Positions 7,495 through 14,042 of a DNA stretch of 64,000 bases are shown here, piece after piece. The notes under the pieces are model-generated. The model ran no database searches and had not been told where the DNA came from. It saw nothing but the letters and a program-made list of their open reading frames with translations. Location: assembly GCF_004340205.1 (NCBI RefSeq), contig NZ_SLWB01000015.1:40769-104768 (forward strand). Direction: 5' to 3'. The DNA comes from Acetobacteroides hydrogenigenes (GTDB lineage Bacteria; Bacteroidota; Bacteroidia; Bacteroidales; ZOR0009). The first letter of the stretch is position 1. The number at the start of each line of letters is the position of its first letter. Position numbers and translations under genes: made by a program.

Positions 7495-8118
7495 ATGGAA
7501 CAAGTTTACCTCGCAATCCTCAAAACCTTCGCCGAAAACAAGAAAGTTTTCACCGATCGCCATCTACCCGTAATCCGTACTATCGACATCAACATCGGCC
7601 AACCCGATGATCCCGAAAACTTCGAGGTTTTCTGCCCAGCCATATTCATCAGCTGGGACATTAAACCAGGCATTGCCGGAGAACCCGACAACCTCACCCT
7701 CGACTTTCACATCTTGCAGGAGCCCAAAGGCCATACCGAAAGTTTCTCCAACGCCTTCCGTTCCCCGAGCGGAGTCGAGGGAATAGGAGCCGAGGTGAGC
7801 ATAGAGTACATGCGCCTTATTAAAGCCTGTAAGTACCTCTTAAACTCCCTACGTGTCACAGGCACCCCGAGCGAAGTCGAGCGTTCCCCGAGCGGAGTCG
7901 AGGGGACCACCCCCCTCAAGTACGCAGGCGAGCGCCAAGCCGCAACCCCCTATTTCCGCTACCACATCCTAACCTACACCTGTAGCATCGACGCCTACAC
8001 CGACAGCATCCACCGCCCACAAATGACCACCGGCACCGTCGAAGCCATCCGCATCACCAATGCCAACCAAAAACCAACCACCGACACCCCATCCATCACC
8101 ATCGAAACGTACACGTAG
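7495..8118 (+). CDS. Putative phage tail-end protein with repeat-derived insertions
   Basis: 207 residues; not securely assigned. Position after the virion morphogenesis gene and the layout (helix at start, strands AIFISWDIKPG and LTLDFHILQEP, then RYHILTYTCSIDAY near the end) suggest a tail terminator or tail-completion protein, but this is inference. Two internal segments, around residues 87-93 and 121-139, read RSPSGVEG and TPSEVERSPSGVEG: they are in-frame copies of a 21-base intergenic repeat (7761-7781 and 7864-7905), also seen non-coding at 10637. The protein therefore appears to have grown by repeat insertion. It is the last late gene before the bidirectional terminator at 8213. Confidence 0.6.
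   Translation: MEQVYLAILKTFAENKKVFTDRHLPVIRTIDINIGQPDDPENFEVFCPAIFISWDIKPGIAGEPDNLTLDFHILQEPKGHTESFSNAFRSPSGVEGIGAEVSIEYMRLIKACKYLLNSLRVTGTPSEVERSPSGVEGTTPLKYAGERQAATPYFRYHILTYTCSIDAYTDSIHRPQMTTGTVEAIRITNANQKPTTDTPSITIETYT
7761..7905. repeat. TTCCCCGAGCGGAGTCGAG repeats inside coding sequence
   Basis: One copy at about 7761-7781 and two tandem copies at about 7864-7905, all preserving the reading frame (7 codons per 21-base unit). Intervening sequence is unique. Confidence 0.85.
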
Positions 8119-8138
8119 GGGCGTATTGCATACGCCCA
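8115..8138. repeat. Palindromic repeat GGGCG-type, copy 7 (GTAT variant)
   Basis: GTAGGGGCGTAT-t-GCATACGCCC starting within the stop codon region of the last late gene; close to the variant at 6222. Confidence 0.85.
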
Positions 8139-8168
8139 TTATCACATACGCCCGTATATTCGTGCATC

Positions 8169-8194
8169 GTAGGGGCGAAAAATCTTTCGCCCTA
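8169..8194. repeat. Palindromic repeat GGGCG-type, copy 8
   Basis: GTAGGGGCGAAA-aatc-TTTCGCCCTA, identical to copies 4 and 6, 54 bases after copy 7. Confidence 0.9.
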
Positions 8195-8212
8195 TTGGGT
8201 ATATCTGTAAAT

Positions 8213-8248
8213 AAAAAAGCCTTGAGGCATACAACCTCAAGGCTTTTC
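8213..8248. terminator. Bidirectional terminator between late and early phage modules
   Basis: AAAAAGCCTTGAGG-catacaa-CCTCAAGGCTTTT: 9-12 bp stem with A run before and T run after, placed exactly between the last + strand late gene (stop 8118) and the last - strand gene (stop 8274). Confidence 0.85.
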
Positions 8249-8273
8249 ATATCGGCACACCTAAACCTAGCAA

Positions 8274-8969
8274 TCAAATCTTATGCTTCCAATCCAGCCC
8301 CTCTACATTAAAGTACACCTTTTGTTTCCCCTCATTGTAGAAGGTAGTCTCAATAATAATTTTCTTTGCTGTTTTCAACTTATTAATTAGCCTTGATTCT
8401 GAATTAATAAAGATAATGTCTGAACTACCATCAGCCGCCGAACTATACGAAAACGACTGGGGTTTTTCTTCATCAAACTTTATTCTAAGAGATTCTTCCC
8501 CCATTACGCTTGTCATAAATTGTCCTTTCGACACTTTAAGGTAAACATTAGTACCGCTTGCATTTTTTCTTACCGTAAGCGTAAACGACGATCCTCCCTC
8601 GTAAGGAAATTGAAAATCAAGAGTATTTGTGGATTCACTCCACGCAAAGTAAGACGTTGAAGAGTTCATTTCGTCAAATTCTTGGCTATAATTCCAATTA
8701 TTAGGAGTTGTAGTTGTAGTCGAATCCCCTTCGTTTGTAGTTGCCAAAGTATCAACAACAGCAACATTATTCTCATTACTCGCTTTAGCGCTATCGTTAC
8801 CTCCAATATTAGCAATCAAAACAATAGCAAGAACGATTGTATAAGCAATTTTCCATCCTTTTGCAATAACTTCCGATTTCCAAATAGCATAAAGTCCTAC
8901 AGGGAAGAAAACAATGCAGAGAAGAATTACAAGCCATGTGGTATTGTACCACTCTTTTTTACTTTCCAT
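8274..8969 (-). CDS. Membrane-anchored hypothetical protein (phage accessory)
   Basis: Start chosen at 8969 because the upstream extension has no support and an AAGGAT stretch precedes this ATG. 231 residues. Two transmembrane helices near the N-terminus (about 9-30, TWLVILLCIVFFPVGLYAIW, and 38-56, IAYTIVLAIVLIANIG), a threonine/asparagine-rich linker (about 57-95), and a C-terminal beta-rich domain (about 100-231) likely outside the membrane, ending VYFNVEGLDW. The N-terminal double-helix layout is common in Bacteroidota envelope proteins of unknown function. AT-rich, last gene of the leftward module, next to terminators on both sides: probably a lysogeny accessory (moron) gene. A role in exclusion of other phages would be speculation. 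Confidence 0.6.
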   Translation of the reverse strand: MESKKEWYNTTWLVILLCIVFFPVGLYAIWKSEVIAKGWKIAYTIVLAIVLIANIGGNDSAKASNENNVAVVDTLATTNEGDSTTTTTPNNWNYSQEFDEMNSSTSYFAWSESTNTLDFQFPYEGGSSFTLTVRKNASGTNVYLKVSKGQFMTSVMGEESLRIKFDEEKPQSFSYSSAADGSSDIIFINSESRLINKLKTAKKIIIETTFYNEGKQKVYFNVEGLDWKHKI

Positions 8970-9046
8970 AATCCTTATTTTTAAAATTATGCTATAAATG
9001 TAAAAAAACATTTTGTAATTTGTAAACACCTAATACTGTTAAACTA

Positions 9047-9071
9047 AAAAGCCACCAGATAGGTGGCTTTC
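9047..9071. terminator. Hairpin terminator
   Basis: AAAAGCCACC-agat-AGGTGGCTTT; an A run precedes the stem, so it works best for - strand transcripts ending after the gene that stops at 9080. Confidence 0.75.
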
Positions 9072-9079
9072 TTATTATT

Positions 9080-9280
9080 TTATGGTGACTCAATCTTTGG
9101 CCCCCATTCTGAAATTATACTTAGATCAGTAAATTGTTTTTCTTTGTGATGGTTCCATCCTTCAATTCTAAAAAAGGGGGCGGTACCAACCACATGGACA
9201 ATTGCATTAAACCATTTAAAATCATCGGTTTTTGCCCAATAAAAACCAGCCTCTGTTGGAATAAAATCTTTATCAGCCAT
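9080..9280 (-). CDS. Small hypothetical phage protein
   Basis: 66 residues, start at 9280 chosen because GAGGAGG lies 6-12 bases upstream; an in-frame upstream extension would lack this site. Sequence begins MADKDFIPTEAGFYWAK and has several aromatic residues (W, F, Y), the pattern of small phage proteins of the DUF551-like kind whose function is unknown. No membrane segment. Member of the leftward early transcript. Confidence 0.6.
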   Translation of the reverse strand: MADKDFIPTEAGFYWAKTDDFKWFNAIVHVVGTAPFFRIEGWNHHKEKQFTDLSIISEWGPKIESP

Positions 9281-9303
9281 ATTACCCCTCCTCGTTATAG
9301 TAA

Positions 9304-9573
9304 TTAATCGATTAAACATTCTCCATCATCCGTATAATTGTCGCTCTTAAATGCCAGTGCAACCCAAGGAACAAACGGTTTATCGTACTTCTCCTCGTAA
9401 AATTCCTGCTCGCCTTTATCCTCAATTTGCAGATGCACAATCTCAAAATTGTAGACGCCCGAAGAAGTGCTATCTCCAAAACCATCGTGAAGGTTCTTGC
9501 GCCAATCGAAGATGAAAACCTCTAAATCTTGAGGTTGCTTTTCTAATTCAGAAATCAACTCTTTTACTTTCAT
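9304..9573 (-). CDS. Small hypothetical acidic phage protein
   Basis: 89 residues, acidic. Begins MKVKELISELEKQPQDLEVF, a start shared by many small phage/conjugative-element proteins of unknown function (a helix, then a strand with FIFDW). Ends in a strongly acidic tail. Located between the methyltransferase gene and the 66-residue ORF in the same direction. I cannot assign a function. Confidence 0.6.
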   Translation of the reverse strand: MKVKELISELEKQPQDLEVFIFDWRKNLHDGFGDSTSSGVYNFEIVHLQIEDKGEQEFYEEKYDKPFVPWVALAFKSDNYTDDGECLID

Positions 9574-9596
9574 GATTTATCCATTTTAAAGGTCGT

Positions 9597-10274
9597 TTAA
9601 ACTCTAAAAAAACTCAATCCAATATATTTGGTGTACTCCGGGGGAATCGCCTCCGACATCTCTTGGTTATCCATCCAATCTATGCCCATTGCATACCTCC
9701 ACGTATCTTTTACATTTCCCTTATGAAACTTGGCAATCTTATCCTGCCTGTTTTGCCTATTACTGCCTTTCCCAAAAACGCTAACGAAATCCCCATCCTT
9801 AACGCTTCCTTTATGGTGAGGTATAAAAGGCCTCATGCACCACCAGTTTACAAGTTCAAATTGTCTTTTCCTTAAAACCTTCAAATCGAACATTGTTCCT
9901 GTTAGTAGTAGGTCAGGACGAAGTGGCGCTTGCATTACATTTTCGATTACGCCTGGTTTGCCTGTTTGGTACATAAGTAGCCTCAGTGGTTCCAGTATAT
10001 CCGGGTAGTTTTTCCCTCTTCGTCTCATTTTTGCCGTACTACAGCTATATTTCTGACAGGGGGGGGAAGCATGTATATGAGTATATTTTTGATAATTCTC
10101 ACGCAAGTACGTTAGCGCATCTTGTTGAATAAAATGGTAAGGATAGTTTGGTTGAAATTCAATGTCGACACCGGTAATTTCAATCGAATAGCCCAATTCC
10201 TTAGCGGCTAATTCGTACCCACGGCTACACCCGCCTGCCTTGCAGCATAGGTCTAGTAGTTTTATCGTTTTCAT
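9597..10274 (-). CDS. Compact C5-cytosine DNA methyltransferase
   Basis: Transfers a methyl group from SAM to cytosine C5 in DNA. Motif I LLDLCCKAGGCSRGY (about 6-20), the catalytic PCQ motif in ASPPCQKYS (about 69-77, with C73 the likely nucleophile) and motif VI ENV (about 111-113) are in the right order. At 225 residues it is much shorter than typical enzymes (300-450), with a small target-recognition region (about 130-200) and an abbreviated end IPPEYTKYIG, like other phage-borne orphan enzymes. No restriction endonuclease is adjacent, so it is most likely protective (anti-restriction) or regulatory. Transcribed with the early genes. Confidence 0.8.
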   Translation of the reverse strand: MKTIKLLDLCCKAGGCSRGYELAAKELGYSIEITGVDIEFQPNYPYHFIQQDALTYLRENYQKYTHIHASPPCQKYSCSTAKMRRRGKNYPDILEPLRLLMYQTGKPGVIENVMQAPLRPDLLLTGTMFDLKVLRKRQFELVNWWCMRPFIPHHKGSVKDGDFVSVFGKGSNRQNRQDKIAKFHKGNVKDTWRYAMGIDWMDNQEMSEAIPPEYTKYIGLSFFRV

Positions 10275-10307
10275 TGATTGTTTTTTTGAGGAACAGGGAG
10301 CACTCTC

Positions 10308-10529
10308 TTAAAACAGCACCCCCTGTTTTGGTTGTTCGTTTAGCCTTTTCAGCTCGGCTTTAGCAGCAGTACCAAGGTAGTTGTAGTAAGTCCGCTTGCT
10401 TATCCGGTACTGCGGGAAAATCAGGTGGAAGTATATCCACTCCTGGTTTACGCCTCGCCGTGTGTGCTCCAGCGTAATCTCCTGAATTTCCACAACTTTT
10501 GTCAATAGATTTTTTCGGTTATACGCCAT
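10308..10529 (-). CDS. Small hypothetical phage protein, possibly DNA-binding
   Basis: 73 residues from the ATG at 10529 (an upstream in-frame start exists at 10541). Basic, mostly helical; RISKRTYYNYLG followed by AKAELKRL has the spacing of a helix-turn-helix recognition region, but the score by eye is weak. Upstream of it (10542-10704) is a gap containing three tandem 21-base repeats. Function unknown. Confidence 0.55.
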   Translation of the reverse strand: MAYNRKNLLTKVVEIQEITLEHTRRGVNQEWIYFHLIFPQYRISKRTYYNYLGTAAKAELKRLNEQPKQGVLF

Positions 10530-10636
10530 CGCAATAAGCACTTTATTTATTACCTTTGTTTTGAGCCAAAGGGGTTTCGTGTTTATCGCGGGGCCTCTTT
10601 CCTTTTATAGCCTACTTTCCTGTACTCACCCCTCTC

Positions 10637-10699
10637 GTTCCCCGAGCGGAGTCGAGCGTTCCCCGAGCGGAGTCGAGCGTTCCCCGAGCGGAGTCGAGG
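10637..10699. repeat. Three tandem 21-base repeats (TTCCCCGAGCGGAGTCGAG family)
   Basis: Starts at 10637, 10658 and 10679: GTTCCCCGAGCGGAGTCGAG-c three times, last one ending in GAGGGGAGG. The same unit is embedded in the coding sequence at 7761-7905. Confidence 0.95.
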
Positions 10700-10704
10700 G
10701 GAGG

Positions 10705-11088
10705 TTAGTAGCGCTTATCCGTCCAGTGGACTATCTTTCCCGTAAAATCTTCTCTAAACCAATCCCAGAAATCGGCAAATGTTGTAAATCCGTCATTCCA
10801 CGAAAGCGCTTTTAGTTCGTTTATGTCAAGAACCCTTCCATCAACCTTTACCACGCTCTGCATAGCATCTTCACGCCTTCTAATCTCAATGCGTTGTATC
10901 GAAACAACCCTTTTCGTATCAAACTGGTAAGGCTTAACCTTCCCCCTTGTATTTCTAGGGGTGCCCATCCACATATGAATAAGCATTCCCGGCTTCCATC
11001 TGCCATGTTTATCCTCCCTAATCGAGTGGATCTTCATTTCGTCCTCAATCCATGTCTTAAATTCTAGTTTCGAAAAAGTCATCAGCAT
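10705..11088 (-). CDS. ASCH-domain-like phage protein
   Basis: 127 residues (an alternative start is at 11082). The segment KIHSIREDKHGRWKPGM followed by MWMGTPRNT resembles the RNA-binding ASCH fold found in phage proteins, where a conserved TIR/SIR.D.. motif is followed by G..I and a metal-free basic cleft. The C-terminus FADFWDWFREDFTGKIVHW matches the common ending of these proteins. Function in the phage is unknown; a role in RNA binding is inferred from the fold. Early-module gene. Confidence 0.6.
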   Translation of the reverse strand: MLMTFSKLEFKTWIEDEMKIHSIREDKHGRWKPGMLIHMWMGTPRNTRGKVKPYQFDTKRVVSIQRIEIRRREDAMQSVVKVDGRVLDINELKALSWNDGFTTFADFWDWFREDFTGKIVHWTDKRY

Positions 11089-11128
11089 CGTCTTGTCGTT
11101 TTTGGTTTTTCACTTAGTTTATTCTCGA

Positions 11129-11212
11129 TCCCCGAGCGAAGTGGTCCCCGAGCGAAGTCGAGGGGTGGGTTTTGTCTAACGTCTAATATCTAACGTCTAA
11201 AATCTAGTTACA
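11129..11212. repeat. CCCCGAGCGAAGT repeats plus TAACGTCTAAAATC words
   Basis: Two CCCCGAGCGAAGT units (11129-11165), then GGGGTGGGTTTTG and a run of TCTAACGTCTAATATC words up to the 3' end of the GemA gene. Confidence 0.85.
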
Positions 11213-11626
11213 CTTCTCCAACCTCCCCCTCTTCTTATCCGCTTCCTCTTTTTTAACCACCATCGCATGCAGCTTCCGGTGTAAGGTCTTCAGCTCATCA
11301 ACATTCATCTCATAAAGAAACTTCCCCGCAATCCGCTTATCCAGCAGAAACCTATTCACCCCACTCCAGTCGTTGTTCGTAATGTAAATCCCCAGCTTAT
11401 TAAGCATCGTAAGCACATTGCTACGCCACTGGCGCTGCTCGCGAGTCGGAGCATCCTTAGCCTCCTCCATATCCCGAAGGCGAGCGCAGGCCGTCGCCAG
11501 TTCCACCTCCGATAAATCCCTCGTACTCTTCACCCCAAAACCATCAAGAATATCCGCCTTATGGTCCATAATCCCGATCTTATTCAGAAGAGCATGAAAA
11601 ACCTTAATACCAGTTGCCTTGTCCAT
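11204..11626 (-). CDS. GemA-like phage regulatory protein (DUF1018, Mu gp16-like)
   Basis: 140 residues. The DUF1018 pattern is clear: N-terminal MDKATGIKVFHALLNKIGI, a central DLSEVELATACARL helix, and the signature C-terminal part WRSNVLTMLNKLGIY, DWSGVNRFLLDKRIAGK, LHRKLHAMV. In Mu, GemA modulates expression of host genes and DNA topology; here the role is inferred from family only. It lies in the early, leftward module as in other transposable phages. No Shine-Dalgarno sequence is evident. Confidence 0.8.
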   Translation of the reverse strand: MDKATGIKVFHALLNKIGIMDHKADILDGFGVKSTRDLSEVELATACARLRDMEEAKDAPTREQRQWRSNVLTMLNKLGIYITNNDWSGVNRFLLDKRIAGKFLYEMNVDELKTLHRKLHAMVVKKEEADKKRGRLEKCN

Positions 11627-11663
11627 TGTCAGTCTCTTTATCGTTTAACTTTTAGTTCGTTTA

Positions 11664-11797
11664 CGTTCCCCGATCGTTCTCCGCGTTCCCCGCGTTCCCC
11701 GCGTTCCCCGAGCGAAGTCGAGGGGAGGAGTCGAGGGGAGGAGTCGAGGGGCAGTGGTGGGTTATCTAACGTCTAAAATCTAATATCTAACGTCTTT
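11664..11797. repeat. CGTTCCCC / GGAGTCGAGGGG repeats plus TAACGTCTAAAATC words
   Basis: Four short CGTTCCCC units, one CCCCGAGCGAAGTCGAGGGG, two further GAGGAGTCGAGGGG units, then TCTAACGTCTAAAATC words. Fills the whole gap between GemA and the next small gene. Confidence 0.85.
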
Positions 11798-11802
11798 CCC
11801 CC

Positions 11803-12000
11803 CTAAAACAACGTCGGATATTCCACCACTTTCTCCGGCTTTATAGCACCTTTCGGCTCAAGCCTACACAAGTACTCATCCACCATTTTTTCCGCCTTCT
11901 TTGCCGCCCGTAGAGCAATACCATCACGCGTCCGGTAGTACTCCTTTTGCAGCCTCCGCATATCGGCTACCATCTTTTCAAAATCAGCATTGCTTCCCAT
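11803..12000 (-). CDS. Small basic helical phage protein
   Basis: 65 residues from the ATG at 12000, chosen because GAGGAGGAGG lies just upstream; a longer arginine-rich extension to 12054 only reflects overlap with the neighbour. The body (EKMVADMRRLQKEYYRTRDG then AAKKAEKMVDEYL) is one or two long helices, possibly a coiled coil, the layout of small phage proteins of unknown function. It overlaps the upstream gene by 17 bases, implying translational coupling. Confidence 0.6.
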   Translation of the reverse strand: MGSNADFEKMVADMRRLQKEYYRTRDGIALRAAKKAEKMVDEYLCRLEPKGAIKPEKVVEYPTLF

Positions 12001-12193
12001 ACGCCTCCTCCTCTCTTTTCTTCTTTCTAGCCTCCTTTGCCTCAATCTCAGCATTCCGCTGTTTATAGTAGTCGCACAGCTCTTCGAAGGTCATGTTAAA
12101 CGTATTCTTATTTAATTCGTGGCTAGCAGTTTTTCCGGTTTTCGAGCCTACACCCTCATCCGGGTAGTATTGACCATTTATATATTTACCCAT
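11984..12193 (-). CDS. Small hypothetical phage protein
   Basis: 69 residues, starting at 12193 where AGGAGG precedes the ATG by 8 bases. Begins MGKYINGQYYPDEGVGSK and ends in a highly charged helix with KRR/EEE clusters. No known domain. It overlaps both neighbours (by 8 bases upstream and 17 downstream), typical of a tightly packed phage operon. Confidence 0.55.
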   Translation of the reverse strand: MGKYINGQYYPDEGVGSKTGKTASHELNKNTFNMTFEELCDYYKQRNAEIEAKEARKKKREEEAYGKQC

Positions 12194-12449
12194 TGCATTT
12201 CCTCCTATTCTTTTGGTAGCAGTACTTTCTATACCTCGTTTTCCGCTGCTTGTAATCCTCAAAGTTGTTCGGTGGACAAATCCTGTAGTACCTCCCGTTC
12301 TGATTTATGTAGTACCGCTTTTGCCACTCGTTAAAGCTCTCCGCATATCCGCGAGGCGCATCGTCATCGTCAACCACCCCGCCAAAAATCCATATAACGC
12401 CAATCACTATTACAAGAGCAAGAAGCGCCTTTACAATCTCATCGCTCAT
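12186..12449 (-). CDS. Small single-pass membrane protein
   Basis: 87 residues. One strong transmembrane helix at about 7-25 (ALLALVIVIGVIWIFGGV), followed by an acidic turn (DDDD) and a basic, tyrosine-rich soluble tail (YYINQNGRYYRICPPN). ATG overlaps the upstream stop codon (ATGA), and GGAGG lies 6 bases upstream. Unknown function; the topology suggests a cytoplasmic or periplasmic tail tethered to the inner membrane. Confidence 0.6.
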   Translation of the reverse strand: MSDEIVKALLALVIVIGVIWIFGGVVDDDDAPRGYAESFNEWQKRYYINQNGRYYRICPPNNFEDYKQRKTRYRKYCYQKNRRKCNG

Positions 12450-12721
12450 GGCTCAACCTCCAAAAAGAACACCTCGTTAAACACCCCATCGTTCCCCTTT
12501 AGGATATTATCCGTAAACGGAGCCGACGAGATAATCTCGTACCCTTTTGCCGTATTGATATCCTCGCTCTTATCCTCCTTTACCAGCATATCAATGTACT
12601 TTTTGCCATTAATAATGGTCTCCTCACTCAATCGGTTAAGTTCAGCAGCGGCCTCATCGGTCACCTCAATCAGTCTCGAAATCTTTACGTTTGTCGTAAA
12701 TTCAACTCTCAGTTTTTTCAT
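12446..12721 (-). CDS. Hypothetical phage protein
   Basis: 91 residues, alpha/beta. Begins MKKLRVEFTTNVKISRLIEV (two strands), a helix EAAAELNRLSEETIINGKKYI, and ends VFNEVFFLEVEP. No membrane segment. Stop overlaps the start of the next gene, so the two are translationally coupled. Upstream lies a repeat-filled gap (12722-12896). No function can be assigned. Confidence 0.55.
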   Translation of the reverse strand: MKKLRVEFTTNVKISRLIEVTDEAAAELNRLSEETIINGKKYIDMLVKEDKSEDINTAKGYEIISSAPFTDNILKGNDGVFNEVFFLEVEP

Positions 12722-12791
12722 CTTTCAGGTTCGTTTTATTGTCGTTTAAATTCTATTTCAATTCCGTTGCATCAAGGTTTAAACCTTGTAT

Positions 12792-12893
12792 TGTTCCCCG
12801 CGTTCCCCGCGTTCCCCGAGCGAAGTCGAGGGGAGGAGTCGAGGAGTGAGGTTATCCCCTCCCTGGGAGGGGTGCCCGTAGGGCGGGGTGGGT
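12792..12893. repeat. CGTTCCCC repeats and G-rich composite repeat
   Basis: Three CGTTCCCC units ending in CCCCGAGCGAAGTCGAGGGG, then CCCCTCCCTGGGAGGGG and GTGCCCGTAGGGCGGGGTGGG, as at 6678 and 7401. Confidence 0.85.
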
Positions 12894-12896
12894 TCA

Positions 12897-13175
12897 CTAC
12901 TCCCTATTAACCTCCGAAAACCTTATCCTCTTTGGCACTTGCCTAAACAAGTACACCTTATCTCCACCACAGGACTTACAGATTTCTCTAGTAAGCTCAT
13001 CCGAGAATGGGTCAACGTATTCATGATACCCCCAACCCTTGCAGTCATCACAGATAAGCACCTTAAATCCATCTGCCTCAAGTCGGGTTCGGGATAGGGG
13101 CGCAACCCGCGCCCCCTCGTTTCCCAAAACTCCAACATCAGCGCCTACGCCTGGCTCATGCTTAGTTCCACCCAT
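12897..13175 (-). CDS. Small zinc-ribbon-like protein with repeat-derived N-terminus
   Basis: 92 residues from the ATG at 13175. The C-terminal half holds two CxxC pairs, CDDC and CKSCGG, about 25 residues apart, the arrangement of a DnaJ-type or rubredoxin-like zinc ribbon, with GWGYHEY between. The first ~40 residues (GARVAPLSRTRL and around) are encoded by a palindromic repeat, GGGGCGCAACCCGCGCCCC at about 13097-13115, so the original start was probably closer to the ribbon; which codon is used is uncertain. The 5' end overlaps the DUF3164 gene by 31 bases. Confidence 0.5.
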   Translation of the reverse strand: MGGTKHEPGVGADVGVLGNEGARVAPLSRTRLEADGFKVLICDDCKGWGYHEYVDPFSDELTREICKSCGGDKVYLFRQVPKRIRFSEVNRE

Positions 13176-13807
13176 TTCCACTGGTTGTTTTCGTCCTTAA
13201 ACTTAGCCTTCACGTAGGTCGAAGATTTTACAGGCTTATAGGCCTTCTCCAACATGCTTATCGCATTTGTAAGTTCTGTATCGCCAAACTCCTTAGCCTT
13301 ATTCGACAGTTCCATCACCCTCGAAGCCTTAAGCCTGCCATCACCCGTAGCGTTCAAGATGTCGCGAACCATGCTCACAAACATCTCGTTGTCCTTATTC
13401 ACCTTGCTGGTAAGCCACTTGTCAATTCTTGCCTTTGCAGCGGTGGTAAGATCCTCGTCCCATCCGTCAATTACGTTGTAGCCAATAATTACGCTCTTCG
13501 AGTTCTCCTTATTGGTAAACGTGTGGCTTTGCTGTTTCGAAAGATCATCGTCCGATAAGCCGTACAGCTCTTTTTTCATAGCAAGAAGAGGGTCGCATGC
13601 CGCAAACACCTTCGTCTTACCATCCTTAATCGATTGCGACAGCCCCAGCAAAAAGGCAAATAGTTCGGTTACGCTTTCCTCTTTAAGGTTTTCGTACACC
13701 TCTTTTTCGGCAAGATGTTGCTCCCTTTTAGCCTTTTCTTCCTGTTCAAGTTGTTCTCTAAGCCTCTTTTTTTCCTCGGGCGATAGAGTTGATAAGTCTA
13801 CTGACAT
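13145..13807 (-). CDS. DUF3164-like phage protein
   Basis: 220 residues, start at 13807. The N-terminus is a charged coiled-coil (SPEEKKRLREQLEQEEKAKR, about 8-27). The middle and C-terminal parts match the DUF3164 pattern of transposable phages: GWDEDLTTAAKARIDKWL (about 111-128), then ILNATGDGRLKASRVMEL and a closing YVKAKFKDENNQWKWVELS. In Mu-like phages this gene lies in the early region next to the transposition genes; its biochemical role is unknown. Overlaps the upstream gene by 50 bases. Confidence 0.7.
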   Translation of the reverse strand: MSVDLSTLSPEEKKRLREQLEQEEKAKREQHLAEKEVYENLKEESVTELFAFLLGLSQSIKDGKTKVFAACDPLLAMKKELYGLSDDDLSKQQSHTFTNKENSKSVIIGYNVIDGWDEDLTTAAKARIDKWLTSKVNKDNEMFVSMVRDILNATGDGRLKASRVMELSNKAKEFGDTELTNAISMLEKAYKPVKSSTYVKAKFKDENNQWKWVELSMSQA

Positions 13808-14042
13808 ACACTTTAAATTTTGATGGTTTGTAAATTCGTTTGATGTTACCGCCCACCCCTTCAAGCGAGTGGTAAATGCTACCGTAGTAGTCTATTTTCT
13901 GCTGGATGCTCACCTTTGCCTGATCCGTCTTAGCGTAGAGGAAGTTCTTTTGCAGCGAGGCCATCACCGAGGCCACATACCGCTTTTGCTCTTCCACCGC
14001 AACTAGCTTAAAGGCGAGTTTTACCTCCTTTTTATCCTCCAT
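13758..14042 (-). CDS. Hypothetical early phage protein
   Basis: 94 residues, basic and helical (KKEVKLAFKLVAVEEQKRY, then KTDQAKVSIQQKIDYYGSIY). No recognised domain. It starts 11 bases inside the end of the upstream gene and overlaps the downstream DUF3164 gene by 50 bases, so both reading frames are used there. Conserved position between the ATPase block and DUF3164 suggests a part in the early replication module, but that is inference. Confidence 0.55.
   Translation of the reverse strand: MEDKKEVKLAFKLVAVEEQKRYVASVMASLQKNFLYAKTDQAKVSIQQKIDYYGSIYHSLEGVGGNIKRIYKPSKFKVYVSRLINSIARGKKEA

Noticed and set aside
9304..10274. Restriction-modification system
   Set aside because: Methyltransferase motifs are clear but neither neighbour has endonuclease features, so only an orphan enzyme is claimed.
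10561..10815. + strand frame with PSGVER heptads
   Set aside because: Only spans the 21-base triplet and overlaps the ASCH-like gene on the other strand; no function evident.
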